A stretch of 64,000 nt of DNA from Paractinoplanes deccanensis (GTDB taxonomy: Bacteria; Actinomycetota; Actinomycetes; Mycobacteriales; Micromonosporaceae). The DNA is taken from assembly GCF_016862115.1 (NCBI RefSeq), contig NZ_BOMI01000067.1, positions 62,001 through 126,000 on the forward strand. The letters are read 5' to 3'. Numbering within the stretch: position 1 is the first letter of the stretch; each line of letters starts with the position of its first letter. The notes under the pieces were generated by a model. The model was not told the DNA's origin. It did no database searches and saw only the letters and a list, made by a program, of their open reading frames with translations. Below, piece by piece: positions 17,344-26,377 of the stretch. Position numbers and translations under genes: made by a program.

Positions 17344-20040
17344 GTGCTGGTCATCGGGCTCGACGAGTGCTCGGCCGCGCTGCGCGCCACGGTCGGCGGC
17401 AAGGCCGCGGCCCTGGGCGAGCTGCTCAGCCTGGGGGAGCGGGTCCCGCCCGGCTTCTGCGTGACCACCGAGGCGTCCGACGTGCCGCGCGCCGATGTCG
17501 CCGCGGCTTACGAGGCTCTCGGCGGCGGCCGGGTCGCCGTCCGGTCGAGCGCACCCGACGAGGACGGCTCCGACGCGAGCTTCGCCGGCCAGTACGAGAC
17601 CGTTCTCGACGTCGAAGGCGTCGACGCGGTGCTGGCCGCCATCGACACGTGCCGCCGATCCGCCGAAGGCGCCCGCGCCGCCACCTATCGCGCCGGCCTC
17701 GCTGCTGGTGGCACCGCTCCCGATCGCGCCGGCGTTGGGCCGCCTGTTGCCGATGTTCCTGATCGCGCCGGGCTTGCCCTTGGTGGCGCCGCTTCTGATC
17801 GCGCCGGCGTTGGTCCCAGTGGCGCCGCTCCCGATCGCGCCGGCGTTGCCCCCAGTGGCGCCGCTTCCGATCGCGCCGGCGTTGGCCCCAGTGGCGCCGC
17901 TCCCGATCGCACCGCAGCCGACGCTGGTCCCGGCGGCCGCGGCGTCGCGCCGGCTTCTGCCGATCCCGCGGTTGAGGGGCCGCCGGACGGCGACCCGTCC
18001 TTTGTCCACAGCGCCGGGTTATCCACAGCCGTCTCCGCAAGATCCTCAAATTCTCGCCATACTGACCGACGGGGGCTCCCCCTGGGAGGGCGGGACCGGC
18101 GGGTTGGCGCTCCGGCGACAGAGCACCCACCCCCGATCGCGGTGATCGTCCAGCGCATGGTCGACACCCACCTCGCCGGCGTCCTGTTCACGGCCAACCC
18201 CCTCACCGGCCGCCGCACCGAGATGACCGTCGAAGCAGCACCCAGCGCCACCGTTGTCGACGGCACCGGCCCGGTCGAGCACTACGTCCTCAGCGACCGT
18301 CCGAGCGCGCCCCCGCTCGCCGGCCTGACCCCGGAGACGCGAGACGCGCTGCGGGCCGCCGGCGAGCGCGTCCAAGCGCACTTCGCCGCCCCTCAGGACA
18401 TCGAGTGGGCCGTCGACAGGGCGGGCGACCTCTGGCTGCTCCAGTCCCGCCCGATCACCACCCTCTTCCCGCTGCCGCCGCAGACCGCGGACCTGCGCGT
18501 CTACCTGGAGTTCGGGCATGTGCAGGGCATGCTTCAGCCGGTCACCCCGATGGGCATGTCGACGCTGAAGGCGCTGGTCGCGGCCATGCTGCGGCCGCTC
18601 GGCCTCCAGGTGGAGATCACCGACATCGGCGGGCGGCTCTACGGGGACATGACCGATCTGGTCCGCGATCCGAAGGCTCGCAAGCGCCTGGTCAAGCTGC
18701 TGGCCGTCGACTTCGGTCCCCGGGCGCAGGCAGCGATCCGCCACGTGATGGACGATCCGCGGTTCGCCCCGACGGCAACGCCTGCGAAGAAGCGCACGAA
18801 GCACCAGGTCGCCACGGCGGCGGCAGGGGTCGCCGGGGTGACCAGGGCGCTGGCCCGTCCGGCGGCCGCCCGACAGCGGCTGGCCGCCGCCGTGGAGCGG
18901 ATTCGTGTCGCGGAGCCGCCGGCGTTGGACGAGTGGGACGCCGGCGACTCGCCGGGCGATCTGGTCTGGCCGATCGCGGCGGGCATGCTCGCCTCCGCCG
19001 TGCCCGAATACCTGCTCAGGGGCAAAGCCGATCCGGAGGAGATCCGGACGGTGCTCGGCGGCATGCCGCACAACGTCACCATCGAGATGGACCTCGCGTT
19101 GTGGCGCCTCGCCCAGGGCGTGGGGGAGCACCGCGACCTGCTGCTCGGCACCGAGCCGCGGGAGCTGGCCGAGCGCTTCCGGAGCGGCACGCTGCCGGAC
19201 ATCGGCCTGGCGGGCTTCCTTCAGCGGTACGGCCACCGCGGCGCCGCCGAGGTCGACATCGGGGTGCCGCGGTGGGCCGAGGATCCGGCGCCGGTGTTCG
19301 CCGCGATCCGCAACTACCTGCGGGTGACGGATCCGGAGCAGGCGCCCGATCGCCGGTTCGCGCGGGCCGCCGAGGCTGCCGAGGCCGCCTTGCGGAACGT
19401 GCGCCGCAAGAGCCGCCTCGCCGGGTTTCTGCTGGGCCGCGCGCGCGAGCTGGCGGGCCTGCGCGAGTCGGGCAAGTTCGCGGGGCTCTACCGGCTCCAG
19501 CAGATGCGGCGCGAGCTGCTGCGGATCGGGGCGGAGCTCTTCGACAACCCGGCGGACGTCATGTTCCTGACGCTCGACGAGGCCGCGCGCGGGCCCGTAC
19601 CGGACAAGCGTGTGATCGAGGCCCGCAAGGCGGTGCACCGTCGGGAGATGCGCCGCCGGGTGGTGCCCGTGGCGCTGCTGTCGGACGGCACGGACGTGGA
19701 GGCGACGCTGCCGGTCGGCCCCGGCGCCGATCTGCGGGGTGTGGCCGCGTCGGCGGGGCGGGTGACCGGGCCGGCGCGGATCGTGCGGGATCCCGCGACG
19801 GCGCACGTCGAACCGGGTGAGGTGCTGGTGACCGCGACGACCGATCCGGGCTGGACCCCGCTGTTCCTGACGGCGGCGGCGCTGGTCACCGAGACCGGCG
19901 CTGTCATGGCGCACGGGCCGACGGTGGCCCGGGAGTACGGCATTCCGGCCGTCATCTGCGTGCCGGGGGCGACCGAGAGGATTCGTACCGGGGAGATCGT
20001 CACCGTCGACGGCCGCGCCGGGACCGTGACGAGGGGATGA
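17344..20040 (+). CDS. PEP-synthase / rifampin-phosphotransferase-like enzyme with a repeat insertion
   Basis: An 898-residue protein. The N-terminal PEP/pyruvate-binding (ATP-grasp) domain starts at residue 1 (GGKAAALGELLSLGERVPPGFCVT; VRSSAPDEDGSDASFAGQYET) and resumes at VIVQRMVDTHLAGVLFTANPLTGRRTEM (268-294). Between them, residues about 119-262 are low-complexity repeats not expected in the family. A middle domain follows, then the phosphohistidine domain with His857 in VMAHGPTVAREYGIPAVICVPGA. The architecture matches both PEP synthase-like and rifampin-phosphotransferase-like proteins; I cannot separate them. The GTG at 17344 has GGAGG 8 nt upstream. The next gene overlaps its stop codon or follows within 2 nt. 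Confidence 0.8.
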   Translation: MLVIGLDECSAALRATVGGKAAALGELLSLGERVPPGFCVTTEASDVPRADVAAAYEALGGGRVAVRSSAPDEDGSDASFAGQYETVLDVEGVDAVLAAIDTCRRSAEGARAATYRAGLAAGGTAPDRAGVGPPVADVPDRAGLALGGAASDRAGVGPSGAAPDRAGVAPSGAASDRAGVGPSGAAPDRTAADAGPGGRGVAPASADPAVEGPPDGDPSFVHSAGLSTAVSARSSNSRHTDRRGLPLGGRDRRVGAPATEHPPPIAVIVQRMVDTHLAGVLFTANPLTGRRTEMTVEAAPSATVVDGTGPVEHYVLSDRPSAPPLAGLTPETRDALRAAGERVQAHFAAPQDIEWAVDRAGDLWLLQSRPITTLFPLPPQTADLRVYLEFGHVQGMLQPVTPMGMSTLKALVAAMLRPLGLQVEITDIGGRLYGDMTDLVRDPKARKRLVKLLAVDFGPRAQAAIRHVMDDPRFAPTATPAKKRTKHQVATAAAGVAGVTRALARPAAARQRLAAAVERIRVAEPPALDEWDAGDSPGDLVWPIAAGMLASAVPEYLLRGKADPEEIRTVLGGMPHNVTIEMDLALWRLAQGVGEHRDLLLGTEPRELAERFRSGTLPDIGLAGFLQRYGHRGAAEVDIGVPRWAEDPAPVFAAIRNYLRVTDPEQAPDRRFARAAEAAEAALRNVRRKSRLAGFLLGRARELAGLRESGKFAGLYRLQQMRRELLRIGAELFDNPADVMFLTLDEAARGPVPDKRVIEARKAVHRREMRRRVVPVALLSDGTDVEATLPVGPGADLRGVAASAGRVTGPARIVRDPATAHVEPGEVLVTATTDPGWTPLFLTAAALVTETGAVMAHGPTVAREYGIPAVICVPGATERIRTGEIVTVDGRAGTVTRG
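17686..17914 (+). repeat. 36-bp in-frame tandem repeats inside the ATP-grasp domain
   Basis: About six units beginning GATCGCGCCGG start at 17686, 17722, 17761, 17797, 17833 and 17869, with a seventh partial unit at 17905. Five are exactly 36 bp and one is 39 bp, so the frame is kept. Each unit encodes a version of P-D-R-A-G-V-G-P-S-G-A-A. All six frames are open over much of the array. The last three units are nearly identical, which indicates recent copying. Confidence 0.9.
18002..18027. other. Pair of DnaA-box-like 9-mers inside the coding insertion
   Basis: TTGTCCACA (18002-18010) and TTATCCACA (18019-18027) are exact matches to common DnaA-box forms, 17 bp apart, on the same strand. They lie in the non-repeat part of the insertion within the PEP-utilising enzyme gene. 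A second pair (TGTGGATAA twice, opposite strand) occurs at 38155-38190. Whether DnaA binds is unknown; the pair may just mark a dispersed repeat family. Confidence 0.55.
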
Positions 20041-20042
20041 TC

Positions 20043-20597
20043 ATGTCGGTGCTTCGGCGGGCGGCCGCGATGGAGGCCGCGATGTGGCGCAATCTGCTGG
20101 GCCGGCCCGAGCCGCTGCGCGCGGGCGAGCGGGCGTTCAGCTCGCACGGGGTGGTGAAGCCGATTCTCGGGATCTTCATCGGGCTGTCGGCGGTCGAGAT
20201 CCCGATCTTCGACCTGATCGTGAGCCGGGTGGTGCCGTGGGCGCCGGCGCGGTGGATCGTGCTGGCGCTCGGGGTGTGGGGGCTGCTCTGGATGATCGGC
20301 TTCGGCCGGGGGCTCAAGGGGCATCCGCACGTCGTCGGCGAGGACGGGATCCGGGTGCGGCTGGCGAACAGGGTCGACTTCACGATCCCGTGGGCGGACG
20401 TGATGGCGGTGCGCAAGCGGTACCGGTCGCTGCCGTCGAACAAGTCGGTGCAGGTGGAGGACGGCGCGATGCACGTCGTCATGGCCGGTCAGACGAGCGT
20501 CGACATCGTCCGCAGGGACCAGGACCAGGTCCGCATCTATGTGGACGACCCGGACGCGTTCGTGAGGGCCGCGACCCGGATCAAGGATCCGGCGTGA
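20043..20597 (+). CDS. Membrane protein with PH-like domain
   Basis: A 184-residue protein with two hydrophobic segments (about 37-55, ILGIFIGLSAVEIPIFDLIV, and about 69-88, WIVLALGVWGLLWMIGF). They are followed by a soluble beta-rich domain (GEDGIRVRLANRVDFTIPWADVMAVRKRYRS) resembling the bacterial PH-like domains of membrane-associated proteins. An ATG at 20037 overlaps the TGA of the PEP enzyme, but the ATG at 20043 is 6 nt from GAGGGG and is preferred. It is in an operon with the PEP enzyme and probably with the TetR gene. The function is unknown. Confidence 0.75.
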   Translation: MSVLRRAAAMEAAMWRNLLGRPEPLRAGERAFSSHGVVKPILGIFIGLSAVEIPIFDLIVSRVVPWAPARWIVLALGVWGLLWMIGFGRGLKGHPHVVGEDGIRVRLANRVDFTIPWADVMAVRKRYRSLPSNKSVQVEDGAMHVVMAGQTSVDIVRRDQDQVRIYVDDPDAFVRAATRIKDPA

Positions 20598-20618
20598 GCG
20601 CGTGAAAGCATCGCTGAC

Positions 20619-21179
20619 ATGCCCAAGAAGGTCGACCACGCCGAGCGCCGCCGGCTCATCGCCGACGCGCTGATGCGGGTCGCCGCCGAGCAGGGGCTCG
20701 AGGCGGTGAGCCTGCGGCACGTGGCGGCGGCCGCCGACGTGAGCGCCGGCATGGTGCAGCACTACTTCCGCACCAAGGACGAGATGATGACCTTCGCGCT
20801 CTCGGTGGTGCAGGAGCGCAGCCGGCGGCGGGTCGAGGCCGCGATGGCCCGGCTCGGCGACGACCCGGCGCCGCGGGACCTGCTGCGGGCGATGGTCGTG
20901 GCGCTGCTGCCGCTCGATGAGCCGAGCCGCGAGGACGGCCGGGTGGCGCTGGCCTTCCTCGCGTACACGGCCGTCCGCCCGCAAACGGCGCTGCGCTCCG
21001 AGACCCAGCAGATGGTGGGCTTCATCGAGAGCCTGCTGCCGGGCGGGAAGAGCGGCGATGCGGCCGCGCTTCTCGCCCTGATGGAGGGCCTGGGCCTCTA
21101 CCTGCTCGGCGGCCAATACACCCCCGAGCAGGCGCTCGCTGCCCTCGACGCGCAGCTCGACCGGCTCTTCAGCGCTTGA
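20619..21179 (+). CDS. TetR-family transcriptional regulator
   Basis: A 186-residue repressor. The N-terminal HTH is clear: RRRLIADALMRVAAEQGLEAVSLRHVAAAADVSAGMVQHYFRTKDEMM. The remaining helices form the usual ligand-binding and dimer region. It lies 21 bp behind the membrane-protein gene, so it may autoregulate the operon that begins with the PEP-utilising enzyme, perhaps through the inverted repeat at 17273-17318 (inference). Its end overlaps the convergent AraC gene by 11 nt. Confidence 0.9.
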   Translation: MPKKVDHAERRRLIADALMRVAAEQGLEAVSLRHVAAAADVSAGMVQHYFRTKDEMMTFALSVVQERSRRRVEAAMARLGDDPAPRDLLRAMVVALLPLDEPSREDGRVALAFLAYTAVRPQTALRSETQQMVGFIESLLPGGKSGDAAALLALMEGLGLYLLGGQYTPEQALAALDAQLDRLFSA

Positions 21180-22065
21180 CGGTACGGGTGAAGCGCGCCC
21201 GGTAGGTCGACGCGCTCAGCCCGTAGTGCGACTTGAAGCGCCGCGCGAAGTAGTTCTGGTCGGGCCAGCCGACCGATTCGCCGATCTTGTTGATGGGCTG
21301 GTCGGTGTGGAGGAGCCGGGCGGCGGCCAGCTCCACACGGTGGCGGGAGAGATAGGCCATCGGCGGCAGCCCGGTCGCCGACTTGAAGAGGCGCACGAGA
21401 TAGCCGGGCGCGAGGTGCAGCTCGGCGGCGAGCTCGGTGAGCGTCCACTGGTGTGCCGGGCGGTCCTCCATCATCCGCATCGCGTCGAGCACCGCCGGGT
21501 GGATCGCGGCCGCGTCGCCGGCCGCGTCGTCGGAGTCGGCGACCTCGCGCGCGAGCGTGCTGAGGAAGAGCACCAGCCGGCCGACCATGTCGCCCCGGTA
21601 GGGCCCGGCCGGCTGGGAGCGGAGCTTCTGCAGGCCGTCGAGGTGTTCGAGGCAGGCGGCGAGCGCGTCCGCGCCGAGGTGGGCGTAGAGGATGCCGCGC
21701 CGCTGGCCCGCGTACGGCCCTGTCCACAGCAGGTGGCCGAGCTGCGGGTCCTGCCGGGTCCAGGCCAGCTCGCGCTGCATCAGCTCGGTGGAGAAGCAGC
21801 AGTTGTACAGGTCGAGCCGCACACAGTCCTCGTAGCCGTGCCAGACGCCGGGCCGCAGCAGCACCACGTCGCCGACGCGCAGCTCCTGGCGGCCCGCGAG
21901 GCTGTGGTGGGTGCCCTCGCCGCCGGTCACCACCGCGATCTCCACGAAGGCGTGCGTGTGCACGGGATGGACGTCTTCGTGCAGGTAGTGCCCCGCGTAC
22001 GCCACCGACCCGTCGATGAAGTGCAGCAGCGTCCGGGTGTTCTCGACGGGGGGTTCGTCGGTCAT
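21169..22065 (-). CDS. AraC-family regulator with cupin domain, likely rhamnoside-locus activator
   Basis: A 298-residue regulator. Residues 10-130 form a cupin sugar-sensing domain (HPVHTHAFVEIAVVTGGEGTHH...LRVGDVVLLRPGVWHGYEDC), as in RhaS/RhaR/AraC. Residues about 200-295 hold two HTH motifs (WTLTELAAELHLAPGYLVRLFKSATG; INKIGESVGWPDQNYFARRFKSHYG). It diverges from the GH78 rhamnosidase gene, with 192 bp between starts, and is the natural candidate for its regulation. The inducer, probably rhamnose or a rhamnoside, is inferred from context. Confidence 0.9.
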   Translation of the reverse strand: MTDEPPVENTRTLLHFIDGSVAYAGHYLHEDVHPVHTHAFVEIAVVTGGEGTHHSLAGRQELRVGDVVLLRPGVWHGYEDCVRLDLYNCCFSTELMQRELAWTRQDPQLGHLLWTGPYAGQRRGILYAHLGADALAACLEHLDGLQKLRSQPAGPYRGDMVGRLVLFLSTLAREVADSDDAAGDAAAIHPAVLDAMRMMEDRPAHQWTLTELAAELHLAPGYLVRLFKSATGLPPMAYLSRHRVELAAARLLHTDQPINKIGESVGWPDQNYFARRFKSHYGLSASTYRARFTRTVKR

Positions 22066-22157
22066 GCCTCACCGTAGGCCCCAGGTGAATTTCGTGCTAC
22101 CACCGGTTCACCACGGGCTATGCCCCGGCCAGCGGCGGATCGCAGGATCGAGGCCAA

Positions 22158-22172
22158 GCGAAACGGTTTCGC
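22158..22172. promoter_or_regulatory. Perfect palindrome, LacI-type operator candidate
   Basis: GCGAAACGGTTTCGC is a perfect 15-bp palindrome around a central G, 86 bp upstream of the rhamnosidase start. A weaker relative (CCGAAACATTGGTTCCG) follows at about 22180-22196. GAAAC-N-GTTTC centres are typical of LacI-family operators, yet the adjacent regulator is AraC-type, so a LacI protein encoded elsewhere may act here. Confidence 0.6.
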
Positions 22173-22257
22173 CATCAGTCCGAAACATTGGTTCCGACAT
22201 ACCGCCGCTCGTTCTTGAATCGTTTCATCGTTCCATCGCCCTCTGCGCAGGAGAGAA

Positions 22258-25047
22258 ATGCCGGACATCGCCGCACCCACCGCCCTCCGCTTCGAACACC
22301 ACCCCGGCCCCGTGACCGGCATCGGCACGGCCACTCCACGGCTCTCCTGGCAGGTGCCGCACGCGCCCGCCGGCTACACGCAGACCCGCTACGCGATCGA
22401 GATCGTCCGCGACCGGTCCGCCGAGACCTTCGAGGCCGCCTCCGGCGAGCAGATCCTGGTGCCCTGGCCGGGTGCGCCGCTCACGGCCCGCGAGATCGCG
22501 TCCGTACGGGTACGCGCCGGCGACGACGCCTCGTGGAGCGACTGGAGCGACCCCAGCACGGTCGAGGCCGGCCTGCTGAGCGCCGGCGACTGGACAGCCC
22601 GCTTCGTCAGCCCGCGCGAGATCGGCGCGTGGGGCGACCCGGCCCCGGTGCTGACCGGCGTCGTCGAGGTGCCCGCCGAGGTGGTGCGTGCGCGCCTGTA
22701 CGTCACCGCGCACGGCCTCTACATCGCGAGCCTCAACGGCAAGCGGGTCGGCGACGAGCAACTGGCCCCCGGCTGGACGGCGTACCAGCACCGCCTGCGC
22801 TACCAGACCCACGACGTCACCGAGCTGATCACCACGGGCGCCAACCACGTCGAGGTGCTCCTGGGCAACGGATGGTTCCGTGGCCGCCTGGGCTTCCAGG
22901 GCAAACACGGGTTGTACGGGGACCGCCTCGCCCTCCTGGCCCAGCTCGAGGTCGTCACGGCGGACGGCGCGACCCACGTGCTCGCCACCGACGGCTCATG
23001 GACCGCTCGGCAGAGCGCGGTGCTCGCCGACGACCTGTACGACGGGCAGACCGTCGACCTGCGCCGGGAGCCGGGCCCGGAGACGCCGGTCGACGTGATC
23101 GACGCCGATCTGTCGCTGCTCGTCGCGCCCGACGGCCCGCCCGTACGGATCACGCAGGTCGTGCCCGCCGTCTCGGTGAGCGCGTCGCCGTCCGGCAAGA
23201 CGCTCGTCGACTTCGGGCAGAACCTGGTCGGCTGGGTGCGGCTGCGGGTGCGCGGCGGCGCGAGCGGCGACGAGGTCGTCGTCCGGCACGCGGAGGTGCT
23301 CGAGAACGGCGAGCTGGGGGTGCGGCCGCTGCGCACGGCGCGCGCCACCGACACGTACCTCCTGGCCGGCCCGGAGGAGGCCACGCTGGAGCCGAGCCTC
23401 ACCTTCCACGGGTTCCGCTACGCGGAGGTGACCGGCGTCGACGGGCTGCGCGCCGAGGACCTCGAGGCGGTCGTGGTCGGCTCGGACCTGCGCCGCACCG
23501 GCTGGTTCTCGTCGTCGCACGAGCTGCTCGACCGCTTCCACGAGAACGTGGTCTGGGGCATGCGCGGCAACTTCGTCGACGTGCCGACCGACTGCCCGCA
23601 GCGCGACGAGCGGCTCGGCTGGACCGGCGACATCCAGGTCTTCTCGCCGACCGCGACATTCCTCTACGACACCGCCGGTTTCCTCGGCAACTGGCTCGCC
23701 GACCTCGCCGCCGAGCAGCAGAAGGACGGCTCGGTGCCGCACGTGGTGCCCGACGTGATCCGCCGGCCCGGACCGGCCGCCGCGGCGTGGGGCGACGCGG
23801 CGACCGTGGTGCCGTGGGTGCTCTACCAGCGCACCGGCGACGCGGGGCTGCTGGCCCGGCAGCTGCCGAGCATGCGCGCCTGGGTCGACCGGATCGCCGG
23901 GCTCGCCGGCCCGGACCTGCTCTGGAGCGGCGGCTTCCAGTTCGGCGACTGGCTCGACCCGGCCGCGCCGCCCGAGGACCCGTTCCGGGCCAAGGCCGAC
24001 CCGGACGTGGTGGCCACCGCCCACCTGGCCCACTCGGCGTCGCTGGTCGCGAAGGCCGCGGCCGTGGTGGGCGACGAGGAGGCGGCCCGCTCCTACGGCG
24101 AGCTCGCCGAGCAGGTGCGCGCGGCGTTCGCCCGCGAATACGTGACCGCGGGCGGGCGGGTGCTCAGCGACGCGCCGACGGCCTACGCGCTCGCCCTGCA
24201 GTGGGCGCTGCTGCCCGGCGAGGACCAGCGCCGCCGGGCGGGGGAGAGGCTTGCCGACCTGGTACGCAGGTCCGGGTTCCGGATCAGCACCGGGTTCGTC
24301 GGCACGCCGCTGATGACCGACGCGCTCGCCGACGCGGGCGAGGCCGGCCTCGCGTACCGCCTGCTGCTCCAGACCGGATGCCCCTCGTGGCTCTATCCGG
24401 TGACCATGGGCGCGACCACGGTCTGGGAGCGGTGGGACAGCATGCTGCCGGACGGCTCGATCAACCCGGGCGAGATGACCTCGTTCAACCACTACGCGCT
24501 CGGCGCTGTCGCCGACTGGCTGCACCGGCGCGTCGCGGGCCTCGCGCCGGCCGCTCCCGGCTATCGGCGCATCGAGGTCCGGCCGGTGCTCGGCCCGCGC
24601 CTGACCCGCGCCTCGGCGCGCCACCTCACGCCGTACGGGGAAGCGTCCGTCTCGTGGGAACGCGGGGACGGGACGGTCCGCCTCGACGTGGTGATCCCGG
24701 TCGGGGCCCGCGCGGTCGTGCTCGTGCCGGGCGACGACCACTCGGTCGAGGTCGGCCACGGGCGGCACTCGTGGACGGCTGCCGACCCGTACGCCCAGCA
24801 GAGCGCCACCCCCGCGGACCTGACCATCCGGCAGCTGATGGACCACGAGCCCAGCTGGGAGAAGGTCCTGGCCGCCGCGCGCGAGGCCGGCGTGGCCGAC
24901 GACGAGGCCGTGCTGGCCGACCGGCTCGCGCCTTTCCTCGACGCGCCCGCCGCCGAGTTCGTCGACGCCGCGACCGCGCACGGCTTCATCCCCGGCGGGT
25001 CCGAGCTCGCCGCCCGCCTGAACACCCTCCTCACCACCGCATCCTGA
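22258..25047 (+). CDS. Alpha-L-rhamnosidase (GH78)
   Basis: A 929-residue enzyme that removes terminal alpha-L-rhamnose from plant glycosides or pectin side chains. The N-terminal beta domains (FEHHPGPVTGIGTATPRLSWQV; LYVTAHGLYIASLNGKRVGDEQLAPGWT) lead to the (alpha/alpha)6 barrel. The GH78 acid motif DVPTDCPQRDERLGWTGD lies at about 440-457 and the second catalytic region GATTVWERWDSMLPDG at about 718-733. There is no signal peptide, so it is probably cytoplasmic and acts on imported rhamnosides. AGGAG lies 5 nt before the ATG. The last 100 residues after the C-terminal beta domain are an unusual helical extension with unassigned role. It heads an operon with a sugar ABC importer. Confidence 0.95.
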   Translation: MPDIAAPTALRFEHHPGPVTGIGTATPRLSWQVPHAPAGYTQTRYAIEIVRDRSAETFEAASGEQILVPWPGAPLTAREIASVRVRAGDDASWSDWSDPSTVEAGLLSAGDWTARFVSPREIGAWGDPAPVLTGVVEVPAEVVRARLYVTAHGLYIASLNGKRVGDEQLAPGWTAYQHRLRYQTHDVTELITTGANHVEVLLGNGWFRGRLGFQGKHGLYGDRLALLAQLEVVTADGATHVLATDGSWTARQSAVLADDLYDGQTVDLRREPGPETPVDVIDADLSLLVAPDGPPVRITQVVPAVSVSASPSGKTLVDFGQNLVGWVRLRVRGGASGDEVVVRHAEVLENGELGVRPLRTARATDTYLLAGPEEATLEPSLTFHGFRYAEVTGVDGLRAEDLEAVVVGSDLRRTGWFSSSHELLDRFHENVVWGMRGNFVDVPTDCPQRDERLGWTGDIQVFSPTATFLYDTAGFLGNWLADLAAEQQKDGSVPHVVPDVIRRPGPAAAAWGDAATVVPWVLYQRTGDAGLLARQLPSMRAWVDRIAGLAGPDLLWSGGFQFGDWLDPAAPPEDPFRAKADPDVVATAHLAHSASLVAKAAAVVGDEEAARSYGELAEQVRAAFAREYVTAGGRVLSDAPTAYALALQWALLPGEDQRRRAGERLADLVRRSGFRISTGFVGTPLMTDALADAGEAGLAYRLLLQTGCPSWLYPVTMGATTVWERWDSMLPDGSINPGEMTSFNHYALGAVADWLHRRVAGLAPAAPGYRRIEVRPVLGPRLTRASARHLTPYGEASVSWERGDGTVRLDVVIPVGARAVVLVPGDDHSVEVGHGRHSWTAADPYAQQSATPADLTIRQLMDHEPSWEKVLAAAREAGVADDEAVLADRLAPFLDAPAAEFVDAATAHGFIPGGSELAARLNTLLTTAS

Positions 25048-25060
25048 AGGAGTCACGTCT

Positions 25061-26371
25061 ATGAAACGACGCACGATAGCGATCTCCGTGCTCGCCGCGA
25101 CGGCGATGGCGCTCGGCGCGTGCAGCGCGGGAAGCCTCGGCAGCAGCGACGACGAGGGTGGCGGCAAGGTCACCCTGTCGTTCCTGACCGACAACCAGCC
25201 CGAGACGGTCAAGATCGCGGAGGGGCTGGCGAAGGACTTCACCGCGAAGAACCCGGACATCACGATCAAGGTGGAGACCCGGCCGCAGGGCACCGAGGGC
25301 GACAACATCGTCAAGACCCGGCTCTCCACGGGCGACATGACCGACGTGTTCCAATACAACACCGGTTCGCTCTTCCAGGCGCTCGCCCCGGCGAAGAACC
25401 TGACCGCGGTGGACGGCTTCACCGACCGGCTCGACGAGAACTTCGCCAAGACGGTCACGGCCGACAGCAAGGTGTACGGGGCGCCGTTCGGCAACTTCAT
25501 GGCCGGCGCGATCCTCTACAACAAGGACGTCTACGCCAAGCTCGGCCTCCAGGTGCCGAAGACCTGGGACGACTTCATGGCGAACAACGCCAAGATCAAG
25601 GCGTCCGGGGTCGATCCGGTGATCCAGACGTACGGCGAGACGTGGACCTCGCAGCTGTTCATCCTCGGCGACTACCACAACGTCGAGGCGGCCGAGCCGG
25701 GCTGGGCCGACAAGTACACGAAGAACCAGGCCAAGTACGCGACGTCGCCGGCCGCCCTGGCCGGCTTCCAGCACCTTCAGCAGGTGCACGACGAGGGCTA
25801 CATCAACAAGGACTTCGCCTCGGCGAAGCTGACCGACGGCCTGAACAAGCTGGCCAAGGGCGAGGGCGCGCAGTACCCGATCCTGTCGGCCATGCTGAGC
25901 CAGCTCATCGCCGACAACCCCGGCACCGAGAACAAGATCGGCCTGTTCGCCATCCCCGGCTCCGACGCGGCCAAGAACGGCCTGACGGTGTGGAGCCCGT
26001 CGGCGGTCTACATGCCGTCGAGCACCACCGGTGACAAGGCCGAGGCGGCGAAGAAGTTCCTCGACTTCGTCGCCAGCGCCGACGGCTGCGCCTCGCAGGC
26101 CGCGGCGTCGCAGCCGACCGGGCCGTTCGCGGTCAAGGGCTGCAAGGTCCCGGACACCGTGCCGCAGGCGGTCAAGGACATGCAGGCATACATCGACCAG
26201 CAGGGCGGGTCCAGCCTGGCGCTCGAGTTCCTGTCGCCGGTGAAGGGCCCGGCGCTCGAGCAGATCTGCGTCGAGGTCGGCTCGGGCATCCGCAAGGCCG
26301 ACGCCGGCGCCAAGCTCTACGACGAGGACGTCAAGAAGCAGGCGCAGCAGCTCGGTCTCGAGGGCTGGTAG
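25061..26371 (+). CDS. Sugar ABC transporter substrate-binding lipoprotein
   Basis: A 436-residue family-1 extracellular solute-binding protein. Residues 1-20 form a lipoprotein signal peptide with lipobox L-G-A-C (Cys21). The fold is recognisable from KVTLSFLTDNQPETVKIAEGLAKDFTAKNPDITIKVE and NKDVYAKLGLQVPKTWDDFM. It captures an oligosaccharide outside the membrane and delivers it to the two permeases that follow. The gap to the rhamnosidase is 13 bp and contains AAGGAG, so it belongs to that operon, and a rhamnose-containing glycoside is the inferred ligand. No ATPase gene is present; a shared MsiK-type ATPase elsewhere is likely. Confidence 0.93.
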   Translation: MKRRTIAISVLAATAMALGACSAGSLGSSDDEGGGKVTLSFLTDNQPETVKIAEGLAKDFTAKNPDITIKVETRPQGTEGDNIVKTRLSTGDMTDVFQYNTGSLFQALAPAKNLTAVDGFTDRLDENFAKTVTADSKVYGAPFGNFMAGAILYNKDVYAKLGLQVPKTWDDFMANNAKIKASGVDPVIQTYGETWTSQLFILGDYHNVEAAEPGWADKYTKNQAKYATSPAALAGFQHLQQVHDEGYINKDFASAKLTDGLNKLAKGEGAQYPILSAMLSQLIADNPGTENKIGLFAIPGSDAAKNGLTVWSPSAVYMPSSTTGDKAEAAKKFLDFVASADGCASQAAASQPTGPFAVKGCKVPDTVPQAVKDMQAYIDQQGGSSLALEFLSPVKGPALEQICVEVGSGIRKADAGAKLYDEDVKKQAQQLGLEGW

Positions 26372-26377
26372 GTCCCG

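Noticed and set aside
17686..17914. CRISPR-like periodicity (36-bp units)
   Set aside because: There are no unique spacers; the units are contiguous and maintain an open reading frame, so this is a coding tandem repeat.
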